Origin: Rosellinia necatrix | Taxonomy: Eukaryota; Ascomycota; Sordariomycetes; Xylariales; Xylariaceae | Length of the DNA: 64,000 nucleotides | Direction: 5' to 3' | Assembly: GCA_021209875.1 (NCBI GenBank) | Contig: JAGYVD010000002.1 | Location: forward strand, 5,394,001 to 5,458,000 | The notes under the pieces: model-generated | Databases searched by the model: none | Seen by the model: the letters and a program-made list of their open reading frames with translations, nothing else | Told to the model about the DNA's origin: nothing | Made by a program: the position numbers and the translations under genes | Shown here: positions 34,564-45,840 of the stretch, one piece after another | Numbering within the stretch: the first letter of the stretch is position 1 | Layout of the letters: each line of letters begins with the position of its first letter

Positions 34564-35196
34564 GGCATTTCCGCGGGCACATGGGACGAACGGACGGACG
34601 GATGAACATTGCGGTTTTTTTGGGTTTTTTTTATTTTTACATGGTGGCGCTAGGTGTTTGGGGTAGATGGGGGGGGTGGGTTATAAGGGGCGTGGGGAGG
34701 GACTGGCGGGATTACACTGCTAATTTGCATGCAGATAGACGTTCCTATTATCACTCGGCTAGGCTTTCTCAATAAAAAGTGTTCGAAAGTTTTTGCTCAT
34801 CTACCTCATATAGTGACAATATATAAATGCTATATATAATATAGTGTGTTGATGCGCAAATGGGAAGAAAAGGGGAGAAAAAAAAAAGGGTGGGAAAAAA
34901 AAGGCTGTTTTGGCCATTGAGGGAATCGAACCCCCAGGGCCTAAGGATACTTCGCGACACTATTGAGTAATGATGTTTTCGCTAGATCGCTATGTTTCCG
35001 CTAGGCCAATACCAATACGGCCAGGAGGGTATATTCTAACTAGACCTATATCTTCATGCTCAGTAGGACGCGGTCGACGGTGATTGGTTCCCAGTGCAAA
35101 GTTGACGCAAGACGAAGGTTAAAAATAGATACATAAATACGTATAGTTTATCCGCCTAGGAGCGCTTTTGTTTTGTTTTTTCTCCTTCTTTCCTTT
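34564..35196. other. Short region between convergent genes, with a tRNA-like element
   Basis: The oxidoreductase and sidF converge here, so this holds their 3' untranslated regions. The only structured element is the tRNA-like unit at 34911-35022. Confidence 0.5.
34911..35022 (-). tRNA. tRNA-like Pol III element, possibly intron-containing or degenerate
   Basis: Read on the minus strand, this has a perfect B-box/T-arm (GGGGG-TTCGATT-CCCTC), an A-box match (TGGCCTAGCGG) about 80 bp upstream, and a run of eight T about 10 bases beyond the 3' end, as for Pol III termination. Proposed acceptor strands GGCCGTA and AATGGCC pair at six of seven positions counting one G-T pair. I could not fold a standard D-arm or a convincing anticodon arm, and the length (112) would need an intron. 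It may be a tRNA pseudogene. No amino acid is assigned. Confidence 0.35.
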
Positions 35197-36675
35197 CTAC
35201 AGTTTCGGCAGGAGGCCGACCAAGGTGCCGCCGACGACCTTCTCGCTCTCGTGGAGGGGCGAGAGCTGGAAGAAGCGCTCACGGGAGCAGCGGACGAAGG
35301 CGGAGCGCTTGTGGGGGAGGTCGACGAACTTGTCGAGGCCGAAGCCGTGGATGAAGTCGTACGCGAGCACGGAGCTGTTGGTGTACTTGGGCTCGCCGAT
35401 GATGTAGGCCGTGCGCGGGTCGTCGAGGAAGATGTAGTGCATCAGGCTCGACCACCACGCCGTCACCCGGTGCGGGCCGCGGAACCGCACGTCGCCCACG
35501 AGCGAGTGGCGCCCGCGGTCGTAGTCGCCCGCGCCGTAGTACGCGCCCAGTCTGTCCTCCTGTGTGCAAGGTCCCAAAGACACTTATTAGCAAGGGTTCC
35601 CAAAAAGAAAGAAAGAAAGGAAGGGGGAGAAAAAGGAGGGGGACTGTGGTAAAAAAAAAAAAGGGGGTAGGGTAGTGGGAAAAACGAATGTTCATTTCAG
35701 GCTTACCTTGCCCCAATACACCTCGAAATACGCAAAGGGCGTGTCATCGAAGCAGGCGAGCATGGTGACCTGGTGGGGGTCGACATGGGCCTTGCGGAGG
35801 TACTCGCGGTGCTGCTCGAGCGAGCCGGTCTCGTTCCAGCCCTGGGAGACGCGCGGGTCGTTCTGCCACTCGTGGAAGAGGCCGAGGTGCGCGGGGTCGC
35901 GCCAGTCGATGGCGACCATGCTGAAGGTCTCGCGCAGGTGCGGCACCCAGCGGCTGTAGATGACGGAGCCGGGCCGGGGCTTCGCGGGGCGCCGCGGGTG
36001 CCAGGTGAGCACCTGGCCCGGCTCGGCCGTCATGACGTGCTCGAGCGGCGTGATCGGGTACGACGACAGCGCGCGCCCGCCCGGGGCCGTCGCTGCCGTC
36101 ACGGCCTCGCCGTCCTCCGGCATCCACGCCGCCCGCGGCCCGAAGGGCGAGCCGGCCCCCTGCCAGAACGTGCCGCGCGGCACCAGCAGCTCGTCCGACG
36201 TCCCCGTCGCCACCGGGTGGTCGATGGCCAGGAACACCGTCTTCAGCTGCGCCGCGAGCACCTCCCGCCCGGCGCCCGCGAGCGAGAGCCGGAACCCCTC
36301 CATCGACGGCCGCAGCGTGTACAGCACGTACACGAGCAGCCAGGCCTGGCCGAGCGTCGGCGGCGCCTCGCCGTCCCACGCCCACGCCGAGCAGGGGGAG
36401 CGCCGCGCCCGGCCCCAGGGCGTATTGTTGGACTCGGGCGGCCGCTCGCTCGACTTGAGGTCTACCGGCTCCGTGAAGGAGAGCCGGTCGTTGTGGAGCG
36501 GCTCCGGCGGGGCCGTGGCGTTGCCCTCGAGGGCGAGGGGCTGGATCTGGAAGAAGGGGGCCGGGGAGGAGGAAGAGGCATCGTCGGCCCGCGACGTCTT
36601 GCGGAGGCCATAGGGGGTCTGGTAGGGGTGTGGAAGCTTCAGCAGGAGCTCGTTGTCCGGTGGAGGCGATGTCAT
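35197..36675 (-). CDS. sidF: SidF-type N5-hydroxyornithine acyltransferase
   Basis: This enzyme makes hydroxamate siderophore building blocks. It would transfer an acyl group (anhydromevalonyl for SidF; acetyl for the related SidL) from CoA to N5-hydroxyornithine. There are two exons (36675-35707 and 35559-35197; 147-bp intron, phase 0), 443 aa. The C-terminal GNAT-like AlcB/IucB domain (PF13523-type) starts near residue 265 with [20 protein letters not shown]. It continues with [33 protein letters not shown], and '[20 protein letters not shown]' with '[15 protein letters not shown]'. The last residues, PKL, fit a peroxisomal PTS1 signal, and the fusarinine branch enzymes are peroxisomal in Aspergillus. 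The nearby sidI favours SidF over SidL. Three candidate iron-GATA sites lie 680-890 bp upstream. Confidence 0.85.
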
Positions 36676-37352
36676 ATTGTCACTATGCAGGAGGATAGAT
36701 ATGGCGTGCTAAGAGAGGCAATGCCGCGAGATTATCGAGCTGTCAATTGGTGCTCTAGAACCGAGATAGCCTTCGGTCTTGTTTTTGTTTTGTTTACAAG
36801 TTGGGAAAATATATAGATCCCGCGACAAACTCGGAAGGTTTTTGCGATCTCACCGCGCATAATCCCAGAGCCGGCGTCTTCCGAGGTAGCGAGCACCGGC
36901 GGGGACTACCTCTCTTGAATTCCCTTGCATGGAAGCCTCCCTCGTGGTGCTAGACTGTCCGATGTGTCACGTCATGCCACGCTCATCTCATCCAGATGGT
37001 AGCTCCTTCAAACAATCCAATATCCTCGGCCCCCAGTATACTGTGCTTTCGTGGGGGGGGGTGTGCCGGCTCCACACCCCGGGCACTGTTTATGTGCGTA
37101 TGTCCACTTAACTAGGGAGATTCATGAGTAAGTCAAGATTTGAAAGTCATCATGTACCCTGGAGGTACCATCCTAAATCGATACATTTGACATACAAATG
37201 GCGACAGGCCGACGTTCCTGGTTGCAGAAATTTTCACCGCTAAGGCACGCCTGGGTCGAAATGGTAATCAGATGGCCCTCTCGCTAATACGGGGAGTAGG
37301 GGGATTGGTAGGGAGGTGTTGGGCCGTGTCTTGGCAAACCATGCAGACACGG

Positions 37353-37361
37353 ATCTGATAA
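37353..37361 (+). promoter_or_regulatory. ATCTGATAA: candidate iron-GATA site
   Basis: An exact ATCWGATAA match, 678 bp upstream of the sidF start codon. It is the first of three in about 220 bp. Confidence 0.55.
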
Positions 37362-37405
37362 CTTTAAATGGCTGGTGGGTGGGTGGGTGGCGGTGATGCG
37401 GCCAG

Positions 37406-37414
37406 ATCTGATAA
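37406..37414 (+). promoter_or_regulatory. ATCTGATAA: candidate iron-GATA site
   Basis: An exact match, 53 bp from the start of the previous copy, in the sidF upstream region. Confidence 0.55.
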
Positions 37415-37560
37415 TTTTTCTCCCTCATCCGCTAAGGTACTTAGTTAGCCTAACTAAGTGCAAGTGCGTGGATGTCTACATGCATGGTGGCATATACCAC
37501 ATACAAATATGTAGGTAGTGTATGTATCACCGTGTTTTGTTTATTGTGGAGCCTCGACGG

Positions 37561-37569
37561 ATCTGATAA
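37561..37569 (+). promoter_or_regulatory. ATCTGATAA: candidate iron-GATA site
   Basis: An exact match and the third site upstream of sidF. All three copies here have the same orientation and are preceded by G. Confidence 0.55.
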
Positions 37570-39093
37570 CAAAATGTGAGACCGACTTCGGCAGTGCCCT
37601 CTTAGCCCACGCCTGCCATGCAACAGTACCTTTCGCAAATGATCGAAAAAATGAACTGTTGGCTATCCCCTATTTGGTAATTACACCATAGTGAACTAAT
37701 TAGGCAATAATTTGAGTAAAAGTTGGTACAGTGTGCTTGAGTAGTACATATGGCACAGTATATACTGTATCTAACAGCATACAGGTGAAGACACCACAGG
37801 TACGTACCTAACCCACTGCTGTGCAGATAACTTGTTGACTTACATCATCTGTTAAAAAAGCCAACTATGTTTGGTGGTAAATGATCAGGGCTAGTAGAAT
37901 TATGAGAGTAAAGGCACCAAATAACAAATATCATGATTGCGATAGAGCATCATATACTCAAAAGAAATCAATCCAAGATTTAGTGCAGAAGTTGAGGGTT
38001 TGGGATATAAAAAGGCATAACTGAGGTATCCAAACTGAACCAGTGCCTGACATTCACTGCTTTTAGAGGTGTTGTATTGAAGTTTCCCAAACAAACAAAA
38101 CCTAACACTCTAGCGTGATTCATCAACACAATATTCGCTTCAACGGGATGATATATTTTGGAATAGCGATGGCATCGGAATGGGTGGGTCTCAGTTGCAA
38201 ATATTAATATATGTTATTTCCCCCTCTTTCAATTCGTCCTAATTCCAGGGACACACGATATATTTAACTCAGCTCAGTCAACAAAAACATGTACACATCT
38301 CCTCATTTCATGTTTAATCATAAGACGAGCAAGCCCTTTTGAGCCCATGAACACAGTCATATCTTCAAGTTGGGGCAAACGAGAGGTGCAAATTTGTTGG
38401 TGTAATTTGTTTGACCAGCCGGTTTATTGGCTGTCATTAACATTATTTAAGTGCACTGCGTTGTTGCAGTGTTCAATCTTGCTTCAAGCCAGGCACCACG
38501 AGCTCTGGTGACTCTATATTTACATGTCCGACAGTTGTGCTTTGTTTCTCTATTAGTCTCAATGAACTTGTTACAGTGCCACGTTCCAGAGTTAAAAAAG
38601 CAAGAACAAAAGAGTTCATGCTCATGGTGCCAAAAGGTCGAAAACGCTGAATAAACATATTGTTTAACATAAAGCCCAACAGGTTCTAAGCACCTAGTCA
38701 CATAATCGTAGCCATCTAAGAATGGTAGCTTGTTGTTTTCAGTATATAACCCAACTATTACACTTCCAAGCCTACGATATTCAATTGCCTCAAGGCTGGC
38801 CCGAGTTAGACCTGCCCCAATTGTTAGGTATATTCACAATAGAGCGATCACGGCCGGATAGTTTTCTATCCAACCCTCCTTCCCCCACCAAACACCTTCT
38901 CTGTGTGAGTGCAACAAATGTGCCTTCCAATACTATAGTTACTACAACAAGTTTGAGGCCGACCGAGCCTCCCTCTCCACCAATCTTGCCATCAACCGAA
39001 ATCGTGCATCTTTGTTAACATCTCAATAATAAATCCTCTGGCAACAACAATTGCGAAGGTGCCGCAAATATTCAAATAGCCAACTCCATTACC

Positions 39094-40185
39094 ATGCAAC
39101 CCAAAACCACAAACGCCACCGACGCTGGCGATAGTAGCATTGCTACCGACGAACAACGTCCCACCTCTGCAAGCAATGAGAGTATGGGATCCGGAGTTTG
39201 GTCTACGCCCCACGTCAATCCCAGCTACACGCAGGTTGCGCTACAAGCGATACACAACAGCCTGCTGGCAGGCGCCACAACCCTCCACCCCAGAGACCAA
39301 GAGTACCTGTGCCTCCACCTCGGGATGGATCCGAGATACTTCGAGGCTCAGATGATGACCATGCTTGCCACGCAGGTCACCAACCGAACGGAGTCCTTGG
39401 ATATCGAGATCAAGAACTGGGCGCGCAGCTACGGCGACGCTGACGCCGATCCTGGCCGCGTACGAGTCGCGCTCCAAATGATACATAACAAGCTGCTGGC
39501 CGGCGCCACAACCCTCGATGCCAGGGACCAAGGGTACCTGTGCTCCCAACTCAGAGGAAACCCGAGCTACTTCGAGGCCGAGACCCCGATGCTGACCCTG
39601 ATCGCCGCGCAGGTCATCAACCGAACACCTCACCTCGACGTTGAGATCGTGGAGCTTGCGAGAAATGGTCATAGCACCACTCATAGACACATATGGATCG
39701 CGCTGCGAATCACACACGATAGGCTGCTGAAAGGCCTCGAAGCCCTCGACGCCGACGAGCAAAAGTACCTGTCCTTCCACCTCGACAGGAACCCGGGCTG
39801 TTTCGAGGCCCAGACGGTCGCTCTGCTCACCACGCGGATCGGCAACCTGTCAGAACTCATGATCTCCAAGATCATGAGCTGGGGGTCGGCCAACGGCGAC
39901 GCCGCGATGCTGGAATACCTGCTCAAGGACAGGCTGTACAACTTCAACATCGAGGAGGCGTTCGACCAGGTCCTCATGGGCCACGATGAGCTGCTGGACT
40001 TGATGTTCTGCCAGGACAGGCTGGCGGCTATCCAGAATGAGCGTCCGGGACGGAAGGAGGCAGGGGAGGAAGGGGGTCAAAATTACGAATGGGGTGTAGA
40101 TGAACTGTCGAATATGATCGACGGCCGGGACAAAATGATGGCTTTTTGGAACGAGCATATAAAAGATAGGGAGCCGGAGACATGA
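39094..40185 (+). CDS. Unrecognised protein made of three 77-residue repeats
   Basis: This is a single-exon, 363-residue protein with no family I recognise. After a Thr/Ser-rich N-terminal tail it carries three tandem repeats starting at residues 48, 125 and 202, exactly 77 apart. Their openings are VALQAIHNSLLAGATTL, VALQMIHNKLLAGATTL and IALRITHDRLLKGLEAL. Each repeat continues with a 'D/E-Q-x-YL' helix, an 'NPxYFEA'-like turn, a 'TLIAAQVINR'-like helix and an acidic amphipathic helix, so the fold is probably all-helical. A non-repeat tail follows (EYLLKDRLYNFNIEEAFDQV and beyond). There is no signal peptide, membrane span or metal-binding Cys/His cluster. It sits between sidF and sidI and shares the GATA-rich upstream region with sidF, so it may be iron-regulated. 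No function is assigned. Confidence 0.7.
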   Translation: MQPKTTNATDAGDSSIATDEQRPTSASNESMGSGVWSTPHVNPSYTQVALQAIHNSLLAGATTLHPRDQEYLCLHLGMDPRYFEAQMMTMLATQVTNRTESLDIEIKNWARSYGDADADPGRVRVALQMIHNKLLAGATTLDARDQGYLCSQLRGNPSYFEAETPMLTLIAAQVINRTPHLDVEIVELARNGHSTTHRHIWIALRITHDRLLKGLEALDADEQKYLSFHLDRNPGCFEAQTVALLTTRIGNLSELMISKIMSWGSANGDAAMLEYLLKDRLYNFNIEEAFDQVLMGHDELLDLMFCQDRLAAIQNERPGRKEAGEEGGQNYEWGVDELSNMIDGRDKMMAFWNEHIKDREPET

Positions 40186-40760
40186 CTGGGGTGTCAATCC
40201 TGATGCCAACACTTGGGATGATCAGCACGAACGACAGATACGCCAGCCTGTCCAGTGGGAGGAATTTCAAGAGAGGGTATGAGTGAATGTGGGACAAGAA
40301 GAAAAATGAGGGTACAATGTAATGATGAGGTTGTCAATCTCATGCACGTGAACATGTGGAGTTAGCTATAGCAAGGTGGCTCGTAGCCATATCTGCCAGC
40401 AGGTAGCTGTGAATAATGCTAATATGAATGGCTCATTCAATGAACAAAAAAAAAAAAAAAAGCTTCTATGACAGTACCTACCTATCTATCATTCTCAAAG
40501 TAAAAGTAAAATTTACAGGAATAAGACACATCTGGGCGTACCGAGTTGACTGAAACAATTTTTCTTTAGTACATCTTTTTGTTCTCCTTCTACGTAGCTT
40601 TCTTTATGTCTACTCTTTTCTTCCTCTTTCTATACAAACGCAATGCGCGCAGAAACGCGAGACAATTCAAAACTAAGAAAATTCAAGAAAGAGGGGGAAA
40701 AAAAAACAAAAAAACAATAATAATAATAATAAAAATAAACTCCTCTTTTTAAGCCAATTT
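40186..40760. other. Region between convergent genes
   Basis: These are the 3' flanks of the repeat protein and sidI. The region contains A-runs at 40447-40460 and about 40700-40735 with (ATA)n. No gene is seen. Confidence 0.55.
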
Positions 40761-42621
40761 TTATAGCTTCTCGAGCCTGCGCTTCCTCAAGATCTCCTCA
40801 CCGAAGCGGGCCATCTCGAACTTCTTGACCTTCCCGCTGCCGGTGAGCGGCAGCTCGGCGGGGACGCCGTCCTCGCCGAGCCAGAAGACGTGCGCGGGCG
40901 CCTTGTGTCTGCCGAGGGTGAGGCGGACCCAGTCCTTGACCTGCTCGTCGGTGGGGCGGTCCTCCTTCTCCTTCTTCTTCTCCTCCTCCGCGGTGGTAGT
41001 GGTGGTGGTGATGGTGGTGGCGGTCTGCTGCTGCTGCTGCTGCTGCTGCAAGAAAGCGGCGACGACCTCGCCGTAGTGTGCGTCCTTGACGCCGGTGACG
41101 ACGGCGCGGGCGACGCGCGGGTGGGCGACGAGGCGCTCCTCGATCTCGAGGGGGTAGATGTTCTCGCCGGCGCGGATGACGATGTCCTTGAGGCGGCCGG
41201 TGATGGTGCAGTAGCCGCGGTCGTCGAAGGCGGCCTCGTCGCCGGTGCGCAGCCACAGCACGCCCTCGGCGTCGCGCGCCATGACCTCGGCCGTCTTCTC
41301 CGAGTTGTTCCAGTACCCGGCCTGCAGCTGGTAGCCGGCGACGCACAGCTCCCCCCTCGCGCCGAGCGGCACGACGCCGCCGGTGGCCGGGTCGACGATC
41401 TTGGCGCGCGCGTGCGGCATCAGCGTGCCGACGGTGCGCAGGCGGCGCTCGAGCGCGTCGTCCGTGAACCCGTTGAAGCACGTCGGCGACGCCTCCGTGA
41501 GCCCGTAGCTCGGCGTGAACTCGGCCATGCCGAGGCGCGCGACCAGCTGCTCCATCAGCCGGCGCGGCACCGGCGCGCCCGCGACGATGCCCGTGCGCAG
41601 CGACGAGCAGTCGAAGCCCGCCGGGAAGGGCAGGCTGAGGAGCGTGTCGAACATGGCCGGCACGCCGTGCACCGCCGTGCACCGCTCGTCCGAGATGGCC
41701 CGCAGCGCCGCCGCCGCGTCGAACGTCTCGGCCGGGTACACGATCTTGGCCCCGTGCGTGACCACGGCCATGAGCCCCAGCACGAGCCCGAAGCAGTGGA
41801 ACAGCGGCGGCGGGCAGCACAGCACGTCGTCCGCCGTCAGCCGCATCCGGTCCCCGATGAACCGCGCGTTGTTCACGATGTTGTGGTGCGTCAGCATCGC
41901 CGCCTTAGGGAGCCCCGTCGTCCCGCTCGTGAACTGGAGGTTGCAGACGTTGTGCGCGAGCACCTTGCGGCCGTGGCGGTACAGGTCGTCGTTGCTCATC
42001 CGCCGTCCCTGCTTGATGAGGTCGTCGTATGTCGGGTACGAGTCCGATTCGCCCCTCAAGATGACGACGTTGGGCCGTTTCTTCTGCGCCGCTATCTCGG
42101 CGAGAAGCGGCGAATTATCCATTTTCCCGATCTTCTTTGTCGTGAAGAATACCTTGCAGTCTAAGATCCCCCGTGTCAGCCCCGGTTCCCGGTTCATGTG
42201 GCTGAAGAATGGCTGACGTACCTGAGAATTGTAATCCATACTGGGCCTCAGTCGGCGTGTAAGTGTTATTGAGAATGACCAATATGGCGCCAATGCGGGC
42301 TACGGCAAAGAACACGGCAGCGTACTGCGCGCAGTTCCCAGCCATTATCCCTACGCGGTCTCCAACGCCGATGCCAATCGACATCAGCGCCTTCGCCAAC
42401 TGCGAACTTTGTTGGTTGAGCTCATTGTATGTCCACCTAGCTCCTGTCCACGGCGTCACTATACACTCTTGGGCCCCATGATGTTGACATTGTAAATCCA
42501 GAAGTTCTCCCAGTGTTAAATCCACCAACGGGGGGTCGACAGGGCCATATAAAAGGGATAGGTTCTCCTGCCGGGATTGAGGCTGATATGGAAGCGGCTG
42601 GTAAATTTCTTGCGTAGCCAT
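40761..42621 (-). CDS. sidI: SidI-type acyl-CoA ligase (mevalonyl-CoA synthetase)
   Basis: This is an ANL-superfamily (AMP-binding) ligase that would activate mevalonate with ATP and CoA for fusarinine/TAFC-type siderophores. There are two exons (42621-42222 and 42160-40761; 61-bp intron), 599 aa. Motifs in order are QFTSGTTGLPKAAMLTHHN (ATP loop), FTPSYGLTEASP, LRTGDEAAFDDRGY, GRLKDIVIRAGENIYPLEIE, and the catalytic-Lys motif GSGKVKKFE near the end. The start MATQEIYQ was preferred over an in-frame ATG 87 bases upstream. A poly-Gln/Thr/Glu-Lys insert interrupts the C-terminal lid domain. Near the N-terminus RQENLSLLY partly resembles a PTS2 peroxisomal signal but lacks the usual His/Gln. The siderophore context separates it from generic medium-chain acyl-CoA synthetases. 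One candidate iron-GATA site lies 665 bp upstream. Confidence 0.82.
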
Positions 42622-43635
42622 GATGCCCACTATCGTTCTAATGTGAGGTGTAAATATAATATCTCCAAATCCCGAGGATATATGAGATCTTTCAAAAAGC
42701 CTCAGCAATGAAGTCTAGTGTTGTGGCTTGGCAGACCTTCCTGGCGTGAGGTGAAGAGGGATTTTTTTCTTCTTTTCTCCCTTTCTGTTTGGACTCGGCT
42801 AACCCTTCCCCCAAACACATCATTACTTAGACTGGCGAGCCCTCGGAAGACAAAGAGATGGGCCGACATAAATACGAATACCGGGTAACATAGGAGGAGA
42901 TCCCACATGGCGGAACTCGTTTGGGCGAGCTAGGCCGGGATTGGTAGTTGAATGGTGACATATCAAAACCCTCCATCCCGCGGTTCTCCTCGGGACAAAA
43001 CGTGGGATGCAAAGATTTAAAAAAAAAAAAAAAGCCAAGAGAGCGACCACATGGGCGGCGCTTCGCCGGCAATATTACCCCCTATAAGGCTTAGGCACCG
43101 AAAGGGTGCTGCTGTATGCAGGCTGCCTCGGAAAACGGTCAACTGGGTCAAACACTGCGTTGGCACTATGTCGTAGCCAGGGTGGGATGAGTTTCGTCGG
43201 AAAAGCCAAACCTGCAGGCTGGTAAGGTTGCCGGGTATACAACGAGACAAGGTGATGGGGTGGGTCAATAAAATCTAATCATCGGATCAGATAAGATTAA
43301 GTTGGTTCAGGATCAGTGACCCATCGATACATGGCATGTACAACACGTTTGAGAGACGATGGTGTGTGCGAGATCGGACAGTGCAAGTTAACGAACGGGA
43401 ACAGTGGACATCGTAATTACCACTCTAAAATAGTGAGCCTGCTGGCCTGCTAGAATGTCTCATCAGGTTATACATATGTAGACTAACCCAGGTGGTCTGT
43501 CCTGTCTATTGTTATAACGACAGGTTCAAGCTGGCGGCGGCGCAGGGGGGGCGGAGAGCGGGGGATAGGGAGCATGACTCGTGCCAAAGAGGTGTATATA
43601 TCTAGGTATTCCAAGGTCTACAGTAACTAGCGTTT
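42622..43635. other. sidI upstream region / SIT transporter 3' flank
   Basis: No gene is seen in these 1.0 kb. An A-run lies at 43020-43033 and one iron-GATA motif at 43286. Confidence 0.55.
43286..43294 (+). promoter_or_regulatory. ATCAGATAA: candidate iron-GATA site
   Basis: An exact ATCWGATAA match, 665 bp upstream of the sidI start codon. Confidence 0.5.
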
Positions 43636-45840
43636 CTATGAATGTTCTATTGATGTCTGACCCCTTAAAAAAACCGTTCCCCTAACCTGCTTAGATTGGC
43701 TGAGTTTAACGTCCCTCCAAACCAGAACTGCTCCAATTTCCAGAAGTGATACCAGACTACCAACTATACACATGCGAAGCTGTGATTTTGCGTACGCGGC
43801 TACAATGGCGGAACGCGTTGGGCTCCCCATAGGATAGCTTAGCTGCTTCTTCAAATCGGAGGCAATACGGTCTAACTCGACAGGACCCAACTCCGGGAGC
43901 AGCTCTGCGAGTGCTATTGGGAGTGTGGAGTTCCAAATCGCACCGCTGAGCGAACTGCCCATCGCCGATCCAACATAAGTAGCCAGAGAGAGAATAGCCA
44001 TGGCAGAAGCGAGTTCTGCATGGCTGGCAACTGCCATAACCGCCATTTGCTCGCACATGACAAGTGTGCTCCCGCCGACGGTTAAGAGGACTTGGCATAG
44101 GACGACTATTATGATGTTTGTCTCGGGCCGCCGGAAGAAGATCATCAAAATGCCTCCAATAATATGAACTGGCAGGGCCACCACGGCAAGCCATTTAAAG
44201 CGATCGGATTTGCGGATCAGATAGCCGACTACGATCCCCCAAAGAGACGAGCCGATGCTGTATATCTGGCCCACGTACCCAGCTTGTGTGATACTTAAAC
44301 CGTGGACAACCTGCAGATAAGAGGTATAGTAGCCGTCCCAAGCGAAATAAGCAACGAATATTGTCATGGACAGGACAAACGCGCCGGCCACGTTACGGGA
44401 ACACAAAAGCGCAAATGCAATAAACGGCTTCTTAGCTTGTCTTTCGTGGAAACCGAACCAAACCACGAACGCAAACCCCAGGAAAATAGTAGCCGTGTAC
44501 GCGCTCCCGCTAGTGCTATAGGTGGACTTGCTAGTGATAGAAAGCGGCACCAATATAAATGTCATCCCGAGGCTTAGCAAGAATATCCCGAAGGCTACAC
44601 AATACGTGTTAGCTTCCGTTTGCACGAGAACCAAAAAAATGTCGAGGTCCTTACCATCAAAGTCAACTAAATAGCGTTGTATCCTTCTTTTACTCCAAGG
44701 TTCCGGCTTAGAATCGTCGAGGAGCCCCAGTCTCTTTGCCTTTCTCAAATTTATTATTAGGATACAGAAGAGTGGGAGAGAGAATATGACGAGGGCGACG
44801 GAGGTGACAGCAAACGCCCATCGCCAACGCCCGTTCTCGGCGAAAGGGCTCGCGATGGCCGGGCCGATAAGGCTGGTGAAGAGATAGGGGGTAGAGCTGA
44901 AGGCCATCGCGAGGGTTCGGTTCTTCAGGGAAGAGGTGTCGGCAACAATAATTTCGAGGATGTACGAGAAACCACTGATGCCTACTGAGTATAGGACCTG
45001 TGAACAATAGCGATGATAAGCATGATAATTTGATGCAAGGATTTCATTTGGTGGCACAGACCTGTGCAGCCGCATAGGTCCGAATGCCTTGACAGGAAGC
45101 CATGAGCATCGAGCCCAGGGAGGCGAGGAGAGTCATGGCGGCGAACCCCTGGGCGCGGCCCCAGGAGTCGATGATCTTAGCGACCGGAAGCTTGAGGATG
45201 CCGCTCAGGAGGCTCGAGACGATGGCGATGGTGGGTATGAGCGAATGGGACGAGAATTCGCTCACAACATATGGCATGAGGTTAAAGATGATCTGCCACT
45301 GCAGGGCGTTGGTGAAGGAACACAGAAAGATGCTGGAAACGACAGTCAACATCAGCCAACCTCTGTCAGCCACCAACCGGCGGTGTATTGGGAACTTTTG
45401 TGGGCATACAATAAATAGGCTGTTATGAGTGCACCCTTGGACCAGACCTGATTAATCGCATTTGCCTGCTGGATGCCGCCGTGTAAGGAGGAGGAACGGG
45501 GACGAGCACGCCCATCGGCCTCATCCTCGTCCTCTTCGACGGCCTCATCGTAATCACCCTCATCATCGTGGGAGTAGTCACCCTGTTGGGGGTTCACGGC
45601 CACGACGGAACCCTTCTTCCCCGAAGTGGACCCGTAGGCAGCTCCTCTCCCATCGCCGTCGGATCCGGCATCATGGTCACTACTGCTGCCGCTGCTGGAG
45701 GCGGGGCTCAGAAGCGGCGCCTGCTGGCTACTACTGCTGGCGCGGCTCCGGCTGAAGTCTTGCATGTTGATAGACGCTATCACGCGTCGTTGATGAATCT
45801 TGGGCATCGTTGCGAGCGCGCGAGGGCGACGGAAAGCCAC
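43636..45840 (-). CDS. Siderophore iron transporter, SIT/MirB class (MFS)
   Basis: This is a plasma-membrane major-facilitator protein of the SIT family (MirB/MirD/Sit1), which imports ferri-siderophores by proton symport. The four exons are 45840-45410, 45362-45062, 44997-44655 and 44594-43636, giving about 677 aa. After a long acidic, Ser-rich cytosolic N-terminus come about 14 hydrophobic spans. Recognisable stretches are VAKIIDSWGRAQGFAAMTLL, VLYSVGISGFSYILEIIVAD, and WDGYYTSYLQVVHGLSITQA with GYVGQIYSIGSS. The intron at 44654-44595 is 60 bp and has no stop codon, but its GTAAGG donor, GCTAAC branch site and TGTAG acceptor, and the clean membrane helix made by splicing, argue that it is real. 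Alternative starts lie at 45807 and 45765. It is divergent from the ABC exporter across a region with two iron-GATA sites. Confidence 0.85.

Larger units (their letters stand above)
36676..39093. other. Intergenic upstream of sidF, AT-rich
   Basis: No gene is seen. This is the divergent region between sidF (minus) and the 77-residue-repeat gene (plus). It contains three ATCTGATAA sites (37353, 37406, 37561), a (GGGT)n run at about 37375-37390, and AT-rich DNA from 37660 to 38460. Confidence 0.5.

Noticed and set aside
40890..42164. 424-codon plus-strand frame opposite sidI
   Set aside because: It is Val/Asp/Arg-rich shadow coding with no motif, and the minus strand has complete ANL ligase motifs.
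44210..44225. GGATCAGATAG as a further iron-GATA site
   Set aside because: It ends GATAG and not GATAA, and it lies inside the SIT transporter coding sequence.
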